This document shows, in pieces, positions 42,710 through 55,452 of a stretch of 64,000 bases of DNA. A program made the translations under genes and the position numbers. The DNA is taken from NCBI GenBank assembly GCA_026120035.1, contig JALRME010000001.1:3113909-3177908 (forward strand), written 5' to 3'. This stretch comes from Coleophoma eucalyptorum. Lineage: Eukaryota; Ascomycota; Leotiomycetes; Helotiales; Dermateaceae. The notes below the pieces were generated by a model. It was not told the origin of the DNA and did no database searches. It worked only from the letters and a program-made list of their open reading frames with translations. Within the stretch, counting starts at the first letter, position 1. Every line of letters begins with the position of its first letter.

Positions 42710-44509
42710 CTATGGATTGAGAATACCATCTACAATCACAGAGTTTTTGACAAACTGCTCATCTTCCTGTCTACGACCAACAAGTTGAATGGTAATTGGG
42801 GCATCTTTGTACGCCTCAGGACCGGTGTCTAAAAGTGAAAAAAAAATAAAAGTGATTAGTTTATGCTTCAGGCGTCGTTCAGCAATACTCACAAAGGCTG
42901 TAAACCTTCTCGTCCATTTCGCCATACAGGCAATCAGTATCCTTTACATCCGTATCTTCAACTTTACCAACGGGTATAACACAAGCAGGATAATCAAGAA
43001 AATTGAAAAGAGAAGTGTAGGTGATCGAGGTCCACTCGTCAAATGGCGTGGCAGTATGCGGTGCAGGAAGTGTCAAGATGGCATCCAGTCTGTAAGTCTC
43101 CCACAAATTGTTATATACCTGGCAAGCGATAGCTCGAGCATTGTTGAGCTGAAATACTTCCTCTAGGCTCTTTGCCGGCATTTCCACCAGGCCAGTCTTC
43201 GCTACAGAATTGACCAAAGGCTCGCCAGATTTGTTAATAAGACCGGTTATGAACTAGGGAGTTTTCGTTAGTTCAAGAGTAGCATTGAAATTTTGGATGT
43301 GGGTTTAGCTTACCTTGCACCCGTCAATTGAGAATAAGTCCCAGATTGTATGCATATTGGCAAGGACATCTGGAAGCGAGATTTGGATAATCTCATGCCC
43401 AGCTTCACTGAGCTTGCGCACACTCTCTTTCAATCCCCTTCTCATTGGTGGGGTAGGAGTGTATACAGAGTCGTCAAAGGCCACACCTATTCGTAATGGC
43501 TTCGAAGACGGCTTAAGTCCGAGCCATGGAATCTTCGTTACAGAAGAGTCGAACATACTTGGATTGCCACTCAGGACTGTTTCGAGAAAAAGGAGGCAAG
43601 AACGCATTGATGTAGCCATCGGCCCAGCAGATGGAGTGATCCCAATTATTCCCGGTGGTGCTGGACTTTGTTGTCCTGCATATGGTACTAGCCCTGAACT
43701 TGGTTTGAGGCCATATATACCGTCAGCGCAACTAGGAATCCGAATGCTTCCAGCGATATCAGTTCCCACGCCCAAAACACTTCCACGCAAGGCAATCAGT
43801 GCTCCCTCGCCTCCAGTAGAGCCTCCGGCAGTGAGAGATGTATTGTTTGGATTGAGAGTGCGGCCATAAACGTTGTTGTCAGAGTCGGCCGTCATCATGG
43901 TTTGAGGCACATTAGTTTTGCAGAAAAGAACGGCCCCGAGAGATTTGAGAAGGGCAGCTAGAGGCGAGTCTTTAGCAGCCGGGTGTCCTACAAAGCAAGT
44001 CAAGCCAATGACTGAATCTTTCCCCTTAATATTAAAACTATCTTTGAGTGATATTGGGAGGCCGTGTAGTGGAAGCAACGGCCGAGTTGGATTGCTCTCG
44101 CGCTCTCTATCTAAGGCCTTGGCTGTCTCAATTGCTTCCTCGAAGAATATCTCCGTCAGGCAGTTGGTCTAAATACTCATCGATCAGTCTCTACGGCCAC
44201 GTAGCAAAACAGACCTTTATACAAACTAACCAGTTGTTGTGCTATGGCAGCTCGCTTGCAGAATGCTGTAGCCACTGCTTCAGCTGAAAAGACGTTGGCC
44301 CGTATTGCATCAACAAGCCCAACAGCATCGTAATTCTCAGTAATGGCAATTTCGTCCTTCGTCAATATCCCGCACTCGGATGGGACAAGAAGTAAGTTGG
44401 TTCTTCCTAAATAGTTGTCGTTCTTTAACTTCCAAGCGTCTGGTATACACTTGTCCCGTGCTTCAAGCTTCCTGGCACCAACATCCTTCCACGTTTGAGT
44501 TTCCATCAT
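42710..44509 (-). CDS. Amidase-signature family amidase (acetamidase-like)
   Basis: There are four minus-strand exons, 44231-44509, 43314-44168, 42893-43253 and 42710-42828, giving 537 aa, close to fungal AmdS-type acetamidase length. The Ser-cisSer-Lys triad is visible: Lys135 (ISLKDSF), Ser210 (TAGGSTGGEGA) and Ser234 (GTDIAGSIRIPS). The RxxN-like C-terminal blocks are ordinary. It hydrolyses amides to acid plus ammonia in the cytosol; the substrate (acetamide, aliphatic or aromatic amide) cannot be read. No signal peptide is present. A TATA-like element lies near 44632-44639. The neighbouring regulator and nitrilase suggest a nitrile/amide nitrogen-scavenging role. Confidence 0.93.
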
Positions 44510-44631
44510 AGTTTATGAGGTGCTGTTCGAAAAGATCGTGCAAAAATTAAGTGTTGTTTATTAGATCTGAAATCTCGTTCTAGGTTAAATAGTTTGCAAA
44601 CTGGAGTGATACAAAACGGTTGGGAGCAACA

Positions 44632-44639
44632 ATATATAA
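44632..44639 (-). promoter_or_regulatory. TATA-like element upstream of the amidase gene
   Basis: An atatataa-type element lies about 125 bp upstream of the amidase ATG on the minus strand. Weak evidence from position only. Confidence 0.35.
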
Positions 44640-46182
44640 GATAGAAGTAAAAGTAAGCCCACTACAAACCCAAGCAAGACGCTAGGCCAGTAATGCCGCA
44701 GTGCTGTGAATTATTTAGGTCTGCTGCTCAGAATCTGTGACAATAGAACAAGGTGAGGGAGCCTTATCTCCAAAGTGGGATCGCGACTGGCCTACAAGAA
44801 CATCCGAGCTGGTAGCTAGCGACGTAGGTTACAGGGTATACGATGCCTGCATATTACGTTACCGATTTGCCTTTTCTAAAAGGCCCAATCATAGTCAATT
44901 GCGCGCTCTGCAAAGCCCTCATCCCCTGTGATGTCTTCGCCCACTACTATGCTTGACAATTCGAAAGGATACACTTTCTATATCCCCACGTAAACCATTG
45001 CTTGGGCATAGATCCAATATATCCTTAATGTCGCCCAATTACCTCTACCTACCTGCAATGTTTCTGCTTCGAATCCCGGCCATTCACTGTTCTGTCATTA
45101 ATATCAAAAGCTCATACTAAATCGGAATAATTCTCCACTACCATGTAGAGCATCCTATCCTGATACTAGCTCCGTCTCATCATCTATCAGTTTATATACA
45201 CTGCCCTAGGTGTGCGGAACGTTGGGGCTTCTTTAATTCTTCATTCAAGATCACAAGGTGACTGACTGTATGCGTTTACCTCGGCAATTTGAAGTACGAC
45301 GATGAGATACTTATAAACTTCAAAGTTAATAAAAACGGGATTGTTACAGGCCGATGAGAAGAAAGTTGTTCAAGTGAACAAGAAATGGATGGCATGTTTG
45401 TAAGGAAGCAATCTTCATTACGAAGTCCCTCATAGTGACTAATCATTTACAACAGATTGTAAGAAGAACCGCGTCATATCCAAAAGATATCCAAAAGAAA
45501 ACCCAAAAAAGCAGCCAGGTAAACAATTTTCTGAATGGTACTTTTTTTTACATTACTAAATACAATATTATTGACCGGTTTCTAATCCAGAGCTCTCGAA
45601 GGTCTTTATTTCTACCTCCTCCACTCGCGTTATACGCGAGTTGAGAACGACTTCAAAGATCCACTCCGATACATAGCAATATAAAGATCAACATCGAGTA
45701 ACGAAGACAGCGGCAGAGTTCTTATCTATTTAATTTCCCTTTTTTCCTTTTTTTATTAAGAAGAAATGGCGTTGCTGTTCATCGTCTAGGTTCTCTACAT
45801 ATTCAGCATCGCAGAAATGAAAATACAAAAAGAAACGAGTATTATCCACTATCAATCACAGTTACGGAGATTAAAGGTTTTCCTTTTGTTTCTTTCTATT
45901 TGTATACGCGTGTCCTCAAAACTATGTTTGCTTGAGATGGGTGGTATCAGCAACCTGTTGCGTCTCAAATGGAGTCTTTTCAATATGTTCTCGAGATATC
46001 AAATTTCTAGCACCTGATTTAGTTTTTAGCAACGTTTTAAAAAGTACATCTTTGAATAGCTACAAAAATGCTGATAGCGACTTAATATATATCACACTTA
46101 TCCCGTACATCTTGAAGAATCACATAAATCTAAAAGAGTTTTTCGAAGAGCAAATTGAACTTGAATTTTTTCATCTTCGCCA

Positions 46183-46193
46183 CCCCCCCCCCC
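46183..46193. repeat. Poly-C run (11 nt)
   Basis: Eleven consecutive C in non-coding DNA. Confidence 0.8.
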
Positions 46194-48145
46194 TCTTCCA
46201 AAACTCCGTAGCGTCCCAATTACAGCCGCACGATACATCACATAGCAAATTCCTACACTTGTCAGGTACACATAAAGGCATTCCGAACATCAAGGCTGCT
46301 AGATTAAGAGAGGCTCACCGTACCCCGGATTGTTCGAGTAAGCACCTGTCGCACATCACATGTCGCACGTAATAATGTTAACGAACACCAGCATTAGAAG
46401 CGCCTCACATTTCTGGCGGGAGATCACACAACCAGCTTCTGATCGAGACCTGTACAGATCCGTAATACGATTCATGGTTAAGGTTAACCCGTGACTCGCT
46501 TCCAATGCTTTTTAATCAGCTTCTCTCGTACTCCACCTTCGCTCAGCAGAAGCGCGGAGGAAAGGGGGAAAGATATGTAGCTAGACCAAAAGCCAGTCAG
46601 CCACATTCACCATATCCATCATGAACGATGCTGTGGAGGAGAACCCTCCGCTTCCTGAAACTTGACAGTAGCTTCTATTGTTAGGCTAGGGGACCTAAAG
46701 AACGCCTTAACGATATATTAAGAAATGAGATATGGAGTTGCAGAAGTGGAAGGAGGAAGGCTTGTGAAATAGGACGATGACCGCGAACAATAGAATTGGT
46801 GAACCGCTTAAGGAACTCTGTGGCGTTAAACCGCCCAATTGCAGATGCAGAGAAGAGCATAAAAGGCGGATTATGAGGTGATACGTAAAGATAGGCAGAT
46901 AGATAGGTTGATAGTGACTATAACTCTATCTTAGCCCTCCTCTCGAAACATTCTTTGCCTTTCTTAATTGGATAGTATAGCGGAATAGCCGATTTGAGGT
47001 TTTCGATGCCCGATAGCCTTTTGCTCTCCTCTACTTAGAGTTGAGTCTCTGTTTCACTATTGCTTGGTGATGCAGGTTTCAAAACCCCCTTGTTCAGATA
47101 GTAAGCTGTTCTAGCTGATCTTTTGGAGCTGGCATCCTGCTCTAAAATCCGAATCAAGGGCGAAACTTGATAGATGGAGAGAGGCGGACATGATGAGAGG
47201 GGCGTTCGAGGAGGGTTTCGGTGATTGCAGACTAAGCTTTCTCACCGTCACTTTTACATCACGCACTCTGGCCGTTTCCTTCTATAGCGAGCATTCGAAG
47301 CTTGAGAAAGTTTTGTGGGTCCGTCACTTACATTCTTGAAGGGATGCTAGTTTGATGCCTCCTTATCTGGACTCGTTATCGGTGGAGTGAGCTGTTCCAC
47401 AATTACACGCCTTCTCGACAAGACCATTATTGTGTCTAAGTCATGACAATCCTTTCAAGGTGACAGTTTTCCAGACGAAAGGACTAGGATCTGGAACACC
47501 ATTTGAAGTACAGAAGAACGTTCCAAGCCCATCACTGAATTACATACCAAGCAGTCGTCACCCAGCAAAATGGAAGTTTCCGTCATCCACATACCAGTGA
47601 ACTCTACATGGAACTAGAGTGCCCTTATTCACAGTGCTCTCCCAGAAAAGGCCAGCTGCCCCTTTGCCAATCGGACTTATCTCTCGATAAGGACTGACTT
47701 TCGTCTATAAAAATTCTAGACCCTATGATTCCACAGTAGAATCTGACTCGAAGCTGAGAGGAATGGGAATGAGGGGCAGGCATCATTAGTCCTAGAAAGG
47801 CAGAGAAGTTCTGACAAACGCCTTCTAACGCCGTGCCGCGTCAAGTCTCCCCCCTTCCTCCCGAGACTTTACTGGCGATGATGCAGGTACCTCCACACAA
47901 CCGAGACAGCGGCGAGAAGTGAACGACATATACATTCCTCGCTGCGCAAGTCTTAGATTCTCGTGCTCCGGCACTTTTGACGCCGCCAGACCCGCAATCA
48001 AGGAACTTTCTGGCTAGCTACCACCACTAGCCACCGAGACTCCTCTTGTAGACGTTGATGGGCCAGACCGTTGGGAATGCGAGGTCTAAGGCTGGAGACA
48101 CCTCTGTGAGACTCGTGCCCAATGAGACCCGACCGGCATTCTCAA

Positions 48146-48245
48146 GGCTGTAGGAGATCACTGGACCAACGTACAGTGTCGCGGTGATAGATTCTCGAGG
48201 CTGTAGGAGATCACTGGACCAACGTACGGTGTCGCGGTGATAGAT
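48146..48245. repeat. Two-copy 53-bp tandem repeat with dispersed related motifs
   Basis: ggctgtaggagatcactg at 48146 recurs at 48199 with one substitution (acag/acgg) over about 47 bp. Shorter relatives, tgatcactggatcaacc near 48309 and gtcactggaccaacg near 48388, lie downstream. Confidence 0.85.
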
Positions 48246-48663
48246 GGCATTGAGCTGTGGAGAGAGAGCAGACTAGATGCAGATGCGGTTGTCTTACGAT
48301 CCTTTAGAAGCTGATCACTGGATCAACCTGGCCGTATCATAGAGGCTTCAAGCAGAGATGTCCAAATGCATCGTCTGTAAGGACGTAGTCACTGGACCAA
48401 CGCGTAAGTACGTGTCTAAAACACGAGAAGACTTTCCGACTTTGGATGCTAGAAAGCCAGAGTAGATGATCGCACGATAGACTCGCGGTGCTGGACGTGT
48501 CTCCGGTAGCTGGCATGCTTGGGGAGAGAAGCTATGGCGTCGACAGAGATTATGTAAAAGTCATCTGACCATTTCAGCTGCTTCCAGACCAGCTCAGCGT
48601 CAAGGAACGAAGACCTTCCTCTTTTCCATCCTCGTCGTCGCACATCTTGTAAGTATCCATGCC

Positions 48664-48884
48664 ATGTCCTCCCAATCCCCTCACCGACCAGACCACACCT
48701 TATCTTCACCCCCGGGCATGCACACCCATCCATCCATGCCGTTCTACTCTGTCACTCACCCTCACCATGTTGCCCCGCCAAAAGCCCCAAGTTTCAAGCA
48801 GCAGCAACAGACAGTACGTACAGCAGATCCCCATGCCATGGCAGTATTCCCGGACTCGTATCGCCCTCACCCACCTTCTAGGAG
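48664..48884 (+). CDS. Possible orphan first exon, His/Pro/Ser-rich
   Basis: An ATG-initiated frame (MSSQSPHRPDHTLSSPPG, then a KQQQQ run and a terminal PHPPSRR) ends exactly at a good donor (AGG AG|gtaagg, 48885). The composition resembles low-complexity N-termini of fungal regulators. No downstream exon could be linked, and the short frame after the best-fitting acceptor is uninformative. Weak call. Confidence 0.25.
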
Positions 48885-49513
48885 GTAAGGATGACCTTGG
48901 CTGAGAGCATCAATCCCCGTCCCAGTCCCCGTCCCAATCCGAGCAAGGCACAGCAGCACTGCAATGCAGCGCCGAGTCATCCATCTCATCCGCAGCAATA
49001 TATCCTAAACTCACTCACTCACCCAAAGACTCCGACACAGGCCGGCAGTGACAATGAATGGTCTGAGCATTTGGGAAATCCTCCGAGACAGGACTAGCAA
49101 GGCATGGGTTGAATGCGCGGAGATGCATGTGCATATGTCGCGTCTGTCACAGTCACAATCACAAACATAAATATCAGAAATAGAAATCAACAAGATAAGC
49201 ACGTTTCCAGACGTCGATCCAATTGCGATTGTTTCTCCTTCCAGTAAGTCCAAAGGATGGAGGCGCGAGTCCGAGCACTCCAGAGAGACACGGACTCCTC
49301 TGGTGGTTTCAGACCCTGGGTTCTCGGGTGGAGAGATGAAGAGTATCTTCGTTCTTTGAGCACCGGCATTTTAGAAAAAGTACGATGGGGGAAAGCAGAC
49401 ATGCCGTATACAAGGTGCTGTAGCATGGGAAGGTCGGGTAGCACGGATGAAGGCTTGAGAATGGATGCTTGGATGACAAGAAACACGACGGCGGGGCTCT
49501 GTAGTGGAGTTGC

Positions 49514-49586
49514 GCTGAGTAGAGTAGAGTAGCGCTGAGTTGAGCTGAGCTGAGCTGGGCTGAGCTGAGCTGGGCTGAGCTGGAGC
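49514..49586. repeat. GAGCT/GGGCT pentanucleotide satellite
   Basis: Imperfect 5-bp units (gctga, gctgg) repeat about fourteen times. It generates several spurious AQLSSAQLS-type frames on the minus strand. Confidence 0.85.
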
Positions 49587-52500
49587 TTGCTTCCAGAGTG
49601 AGCGAGAAGAGCGAGAGAACAGAAAGAAGGTATTTGTCCGAGAAACCAGAATATGCATGCATGGGGATGATTGCAAATCGAGAAGCGCTGCACTATATTG
49701 TGCCGGACTGGAGACGAATCGATCTCTTGCAGCAAGCAGGCGGAAGGGCACGATAACATCACATCACATCGTCACCGTCACATCATATAGCGGGGTAATT
49801 TGTTATGTTGGACGTGAACTGGGACGGGAAGACGCGGTGCCGGATCAGGAACAGGAACAGGAACACACTGCGCTTACGCGTGGGCCGAAAGAGGCACTTT
49901 GTTTACTTGTCCTTTCTCGTCTATCGGAAAAGATTCCCTTCGACATCTCGCACAAAGCCCAGCCGGCCATGGCCAGTCCGGTATATCTTTTAATCCCTTC
50001 ACAACTACAGGACTCGTGGCCTCTTTGCTGCACATCTACAGTTATGTATCTCAGGAGAAGTATAAGGCAGTCTAAAGGGGTCCAGCCCGACAAGCTAGAA
50101 GAAAGAAAGAAAAAAAGTGTGATCGTCCGTAGGATCGAGTCTCCATTGCCGACGGACCGAGCAACAAGTCGCATCGTATCGTGGGAGGACAAGGAGGCAA
50201 GGGCGAGGGAAGTATGAAGTGAGCCCATTTTCTAACCCATTGAGGCCTTCCAGAGGAAAGAGGGCCTCTTTCCTATTCATCTGCGACTTGCTACTCCGCA
50301 ATCCAAAAAGAAAAGCGCAAGAGAAAGAGAAGAAAAAAAGACCCTGAGTGGAGAAGCAAAGATCAAATTGATTGACCCAATGTCGGTTTCTTCGGAGTGA
50401 GCAAGGGAAGTAAGGGGTGATATAGCTATAGAACAAATCATAAAGCGTGATTCTTTCTAGAAGCCACCATAGCCTTACACTTTTTTTTCTTCTCTTTTCT
50501 TTGTGGAGTGGACAGGCAAAAAATAAAAAAAATTAGACCTTCGGAGAGTGGAATGAAGATGCTCCCTATGCTGTGGGGGTGGTTAAGGAGAACGATGCAT
50601 TGCATTGCTTGGGATTGGACTGGAGCAGGGCGAGCGAGGATGGTGAAAATGGAGACTTTCGCTTGATTTTCATAAAGCGAGAGATCGGAGTTTTGTGATA
50701 AGGAGATGGATAAGGCACATGCAATCAATGCATCCTGCATTATTACAGTAGAGCAAGGAAAGTATATCGTAAATCCTGTATACGCACTCACTCAAGTTCA
50801 CTGTTGCGCTCGCCACAAGCCAAAGTGGAAATCACAGGTGCCAAGACCAAACAACCAAACAACCCAACGCGTCCGTTCCTTCTTTTTTGTTTATTTTGCA
50901 CCGGCAAAAGAATCCCATCATCGAAAAGATCGAGATCGACAATCAACAAGACATATTCGCCATACATCATCGGGATCAACCAAATCTCTTTGATTTTGAC
51001 AGCATTACAGAACAAGCAAGCTATAAACCGTGTTGAAGAACATGACATCAGAAACTGCTCCGAGGCATCGAGAAAGCGAGGAGAGATCGAGAAAGAGAGA
51101 CCACGCGAAGCTCTTGAATGCCTGAGGATAGTGCCCATTGATGTAGATCCCTGTGGTAGGTCGGTCCCATTGTGGAATTAAGGTTGTTGCGTTGGCAATC
51201 CCAGAATTGGGGGAGAAGAGATTGCCTCTGGCCAGGTGTATTTCTCGAAGGACGAGAATGGAGGTGGACATGACCTTGACCATGTTAGAGTTGGGACGAG
51301 ATCCTGATCTAGGTTATGTTGTTGATCTTTCGACTTTACAGCGCTTACTATTTTTGAGGCCACAATGAGCGGTAAGGTATAGTAATATGAGACTTTTCAT
51401 GGATTGGCAACCGATAACCAGGCGGTTATTCGTCCGAGTCATATGTCAGATATCTACCTACCTCCTACCAGTAGTAGAGTTCAGACTTATGCAGCGCTTG
51501 TAATTGTACCGCCTAACAATAGACCCAGATCTTCGAGCGGGAGCATCCAAGGCGAACTACCTACATGCAGCTAGCAACTACAGTATCTTGCTCCTGTCGG
51601 AATCGATGATGTGGGCTTAAGCCGAGTTGGGCAAGCAGGCCAGGGAGATAGTCTAGGAGCGTAATACGATGGATCGTGTGACATAAGATATAGATGAATT
51701 GAGGAGACGTAAAGAAAAGTTAGCACGCAGAGAATTTGAAGCGGGAGGCGTTTTCTCTTGCCTATCTCGCCTGATTCCCGTCGGAGTTCCTGCTTTGGCA
51801 CCGTAGCAAGATGGAGAGCGAGAGCACCAAAGATGCCTTGCCATCCGAGCTGTCAATTCCTCGTTTTTCTGAAACCCAGAATACGTGAGCAGTCTCCAGC
51901 GGTTTCCTCCCATGAATACGGCCCGGGCATTTTGTGAAAGGCACAACGTATAGTAGTAAGTCGGAAAGTATGGAGAAAGATGTTTCGTCAGAAACTGGGG
52001 TGGGGGACGCGGGCTGATGTTGGGATGGAGCTTCTTGGATTTCCGAGGTCATACAGTAAGTCGCTGGGTGGAGCCGCTGCCGTTTTGTGGACAGTACTAT
52101 TTCAGGACAGGAAAGGAAAGGCAAGAAGAACCTTCCTATCCAGATTGATACAGAGGCGTTGTCCCATCCATCTAGCTTACAAGACAGCACTGTGGTAGTC
52201 TCAACTTACCTTCCCGCCCTCCAGTATCTCGAAGCTTGAAATTCCAAGCCTCCAGCACCAAGCTCCAAGAAGCTCTCCCTGTCCATACCTGCATGCAGCT
52301 GAAAGAAACGCTACTGTATCTGCACGCCTTGGAGATGTGACCGGATGATGTGCAAGAGACCAACCAGCAGCCAGATCATTGACCTTGTCTTGATTTAGTA
52401 CCTGCATTCACAATCACCAGATAAGGATTCGTCTGACGTTAACTTGCTAGCTGATTGAGCCACCTTACTGCATGGCATTGCATTGCATGGATTCAAGTGA

Positions 52501-52813
52501 GCTGCTGCACTACTGTACGAAGCTGTGCATGCATATGCCAGTTTTATTCCACTTGTTCGGTGAGTGGGCGCTTGTCGGCCTGTTGCCATGGCTGTGTTTT
52601 TTGTTTACTCTCACCTTGTTTTTGTAGCACATCGGCTCGACTGAGATTTGCAGAGTCGTCGATGCTCAAAATGCTGATGATGATATAGGTTTATCCTTTA
52701 GTAGTGAGGCAATGAATTTTTTTTTTTTAGAGAACTAAGCAGGATCGTGACGCGCGCATGACTATGACGAAAGGCGGGAGTATAGTTGTCCACATCTTAT
52801 AAGGAACTGTAAT

Positions 52814-52825
52814 GGGGGGGGGGGG
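52814..52825. repeat. Poly-G run (12 nt)
   Basis: Twelve consecutive G in non-coding DNA. Confidence 0.8.
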
Positions 52826-54954
52826 ATTTGAGAGGAATCTTCGGTTCGTTCGTTTGTGTATCGCAATCTCCTGTAGCGACGAGACCCTCATCGAGTTTGG
52901 TTCGGTTTGCTGGCCCTTGAACTTTCATTCGTCCTAGGCTCTACGTAAACCACTGGCGAGACGCCGGGAGTAATCGAACGATGCAACCCGCCCAAAAGAA
53001 GGGTTAACACTTTTCGTGGAATTGATGGATGATAATTATGACGATGCAACTGACAGCCCGGCACAAGCTGACATGATTTCCTTGACTTGCATGGCAAGAT
53101 GCAAGCGAATGACCAGGAGAACAGGGCAGTGCCAAAGAATGATGGAGCATCGGGGAATTTCAATCCGGGTTTCTCGCGCTCGCGCTGTGGTCACGTCGCC
53201 ACGGCGTGCCTTGGTGCAGCCCTATGATGCAATATTTACTTACACTGCCTTGGTTGCGCGACGTGACGCTGGGTGAGAGTGGGAAGACGCGTCGGAGAGA
53301 GAAAGTAAACAAATGTGAAATAATGCGGAGCGAGCAAAGAACTGCCGAGTCCTGACCGCATGAGCATGGAGATATCTGCACCTCTTGTTGTTTGATGCGA
53401 AGAGCCTAGAGGAGATCAGGAGGCCATTTTGAAACACTGACAGGATGCACGAGGCTCAAGTGTGGTTTTCGGAGAGAAGATTGGTGGGAAGTGCGTTTAT
53501 GGGTCTGGGCTGGAAAAGGCGCCGGACAAGAGAGACACAAGGCCATGAGAGGCCGTTACAAGGCAAGAAACGGATGGTAACGATTAAGTTGCTCGTGGGT
53601 AATCAAGCCAAAGTCAGACAGTAAGACAGACGGGTAGACCGAAGAGGGTTTGAGAACCCGTCCACAGTGCACTTGAACGACCCTGCAATTACACTGACGA
53701 CCTAAATACAACCTCCCCAAGCTGCAAAAAAACCAAAACGATGGAGAAGGTAACACTAGACACACAGACGGGAACCGACCGTCTCTCTTCGCTCCCATGC
53801 ATGGCGCTCCCATGGCTGAGCGAACGGGCGGTAGCAAAAAGGATCGAGTCCTTGTTCATATCGAGCTCTTTCGTATAGGAATGCCAGCCAGTATGGACCC
53901 TCTTCATTATTATTCCCCGAGGGCAGCTGGCAAAATTAACATGAGCTTTACAGCTGGCCACCATGAATGCTGTTGTGATGTTGCTGTAGATCGGAATCGA
54001 GAATCTTCGGTGTGAGCTGGCCGATATGGCAGTGATATGTGAGAGCATCCTAAGCCATAACATAGTGATGTTCTGGCGGCTCGGAGCAAGGAAGAAGCAT
54101 CGTCGTTGGCGTTGCTGGCGGGCGACAACGCGCGATAGCAGGGCCCCAGTATAGCCCAATCAAGCCATCTGGAATTTGGCGAAGGAGAGGTCACATCATA
54201 ATCGTACCCGTCCGTGATCCTTGCGTGGAAGCAATGAATGAGAGGGAGGGACCGGGGGAGGACAGGACCAATTCGTCAATTCAGCTGCAGACTAGACCTG
54301 TCCCTAGTCAGGAGGCTGCTGAAGTCTGGGTATGGAGTGGTGAGAGGGATGTAAGCATGGCAAGGAAGGAAGTGGGAAGTGGGAAGGTCATGGCAAGGCA
54401 AGGTAGCTTGGTCGGCAAGGGAGAAGAGAGAGAGCAGCGAGAAGTGGGCTCGCGAGGAGGGGAGGAGAGATGCTGCGTTAGGTCGCACCAGACGAGAGAC
54501 GGGACGACGAGCAGCGAGGCCTAGAAGAGAGATGGAAAGAGCCAAAGAACACTTGGACAACGCTCTGTTGACCAGCCCAACGCCCGCGCCGGTGTGCAAC
54601 CTCCGTGCTGTACCACCGAAGCGTCCTTCGCGGACCGCTCATCAGAGAATGGGACGGCCCCTCCAGACATAGGGTAGATAAAGTCAAGTAGAGTACATGC
54701 ACATGCACACATACACCTACACATCCTCCTCCACCACGACACACATATCGTGCACAGCATATCCCCGGCATACCGTACACAACACAATCCAGCCGACGCC
54801 AGCCAAGACGCTGCACAAGCAGAAACACAAGGCTAAAACGAAAGCAGGCATACCCAGGTCAGACATCCAAGTTCCTCACAGACGAACCGACCAAACCACC
54901 AAACCCAGCTCTCACCCGAACCTCGTCCAAAATCTCCCTGACAACACCAAGCCT

Positions 54955-55060
54955 CTCCACTCCGCTCCGCTTTGCTTCTTTTTATCTTCAACTTCTTTCC
55001 TTCTCTTCTTCTCCCTCCTCCTCCTCGCTCTCTCTCTCCTCCTTCATCCCTCATCCAGTT
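54955..55060 (+). promoter_or_regulatory. Long CT-rich tract in the cdc25 leader or promoter
   Basis: About 100 bp of almost pure pyrimidine (ttcttctt, ctcctcctcctcgctctc) lies 400-500 bp upstream of the cdc25 start. Such tracts mark promoter/transcription-start regions of many ascomycete housekeeping genes. Short upstream ORFs (for example 55098-55373) could lie in the leader. Confidence 0.5.
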
Positions 55061-55452
55061 GGAGCATTAATCATTCGAAGGTCTCCTCCCCACCTTCTTG
55101 TGTGCAATCTTCGACAGAGGTTCCCTAATTCGACTTTCGACAGCCCCCGGATCCGCCCCCAATTCGACAGAGCCTCGATGTATCCGACAGTCCAGTAGCT
55201 CCGACAGCAACTTCCTGCCCTCGCCGAGTCTTTCCCCGAGCCTCTCTATTTTAGAGCTTCGACCCATCCTGCGTCCTCGCAGTTACGCCGTCGGCTCTCG
55301 AGAGATTTCGCTCGAGTCCAAGTCAACAATTGATCCTCTCCGTCTGTGGCAATTCCCTGCAGTGGAATCGTAGAAAGTGAGCAAGATCAATTGGTTGCAC
55401 AAGGACTGCTTCGAACCGGTTTCCCACCATTGTCGCCGTAATACTTATCACT

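Larger units (their letters stand above)
44510..55452. other. Eleven-kb gene-poor interval upstream of cdc25
   Basis: No frame in this interval shows a domain, a signal peptide or a credible multi-exon model. It contains homopolymers (C11 at 46183-46193, G12 at 52814-52825), a 53-bp tandem repeat (48146-48245), a GAGCT/GGGCT satellite (49514-49586) and, at 54955-55060, a long pyrimidine tract typical of fungal leaders. Possible uses are a long regulatory region, non-coding transcripts or unrecognised fast-evolving genes. Confidence 0.5.

Noticed and set aside
45060..45085. tRNA-like B-box (gcttcgaatccc), and similar gggttcga words near 28966 and 42374
   Set aside because: No cloverleaf, A-box or acceptor stem could be built around them.
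48146..48245. CRISPR-like direct repeat pair
   Set aside because: Only two copies, tandem without spacers, in a eukaryotic genome.
49187..49762. 191-codon minus-strand ORF
   Set aside because: Its middle encodes the pentanucleotide satellite (AQLSSAQLS-type runs), and all three phases are open there.
53689..54159. 156-codon minus-strand ORF and neighbours in the cdc25 upstream region
   Set aside because: Motif-free and overlapping frames; no exon model could be extended.
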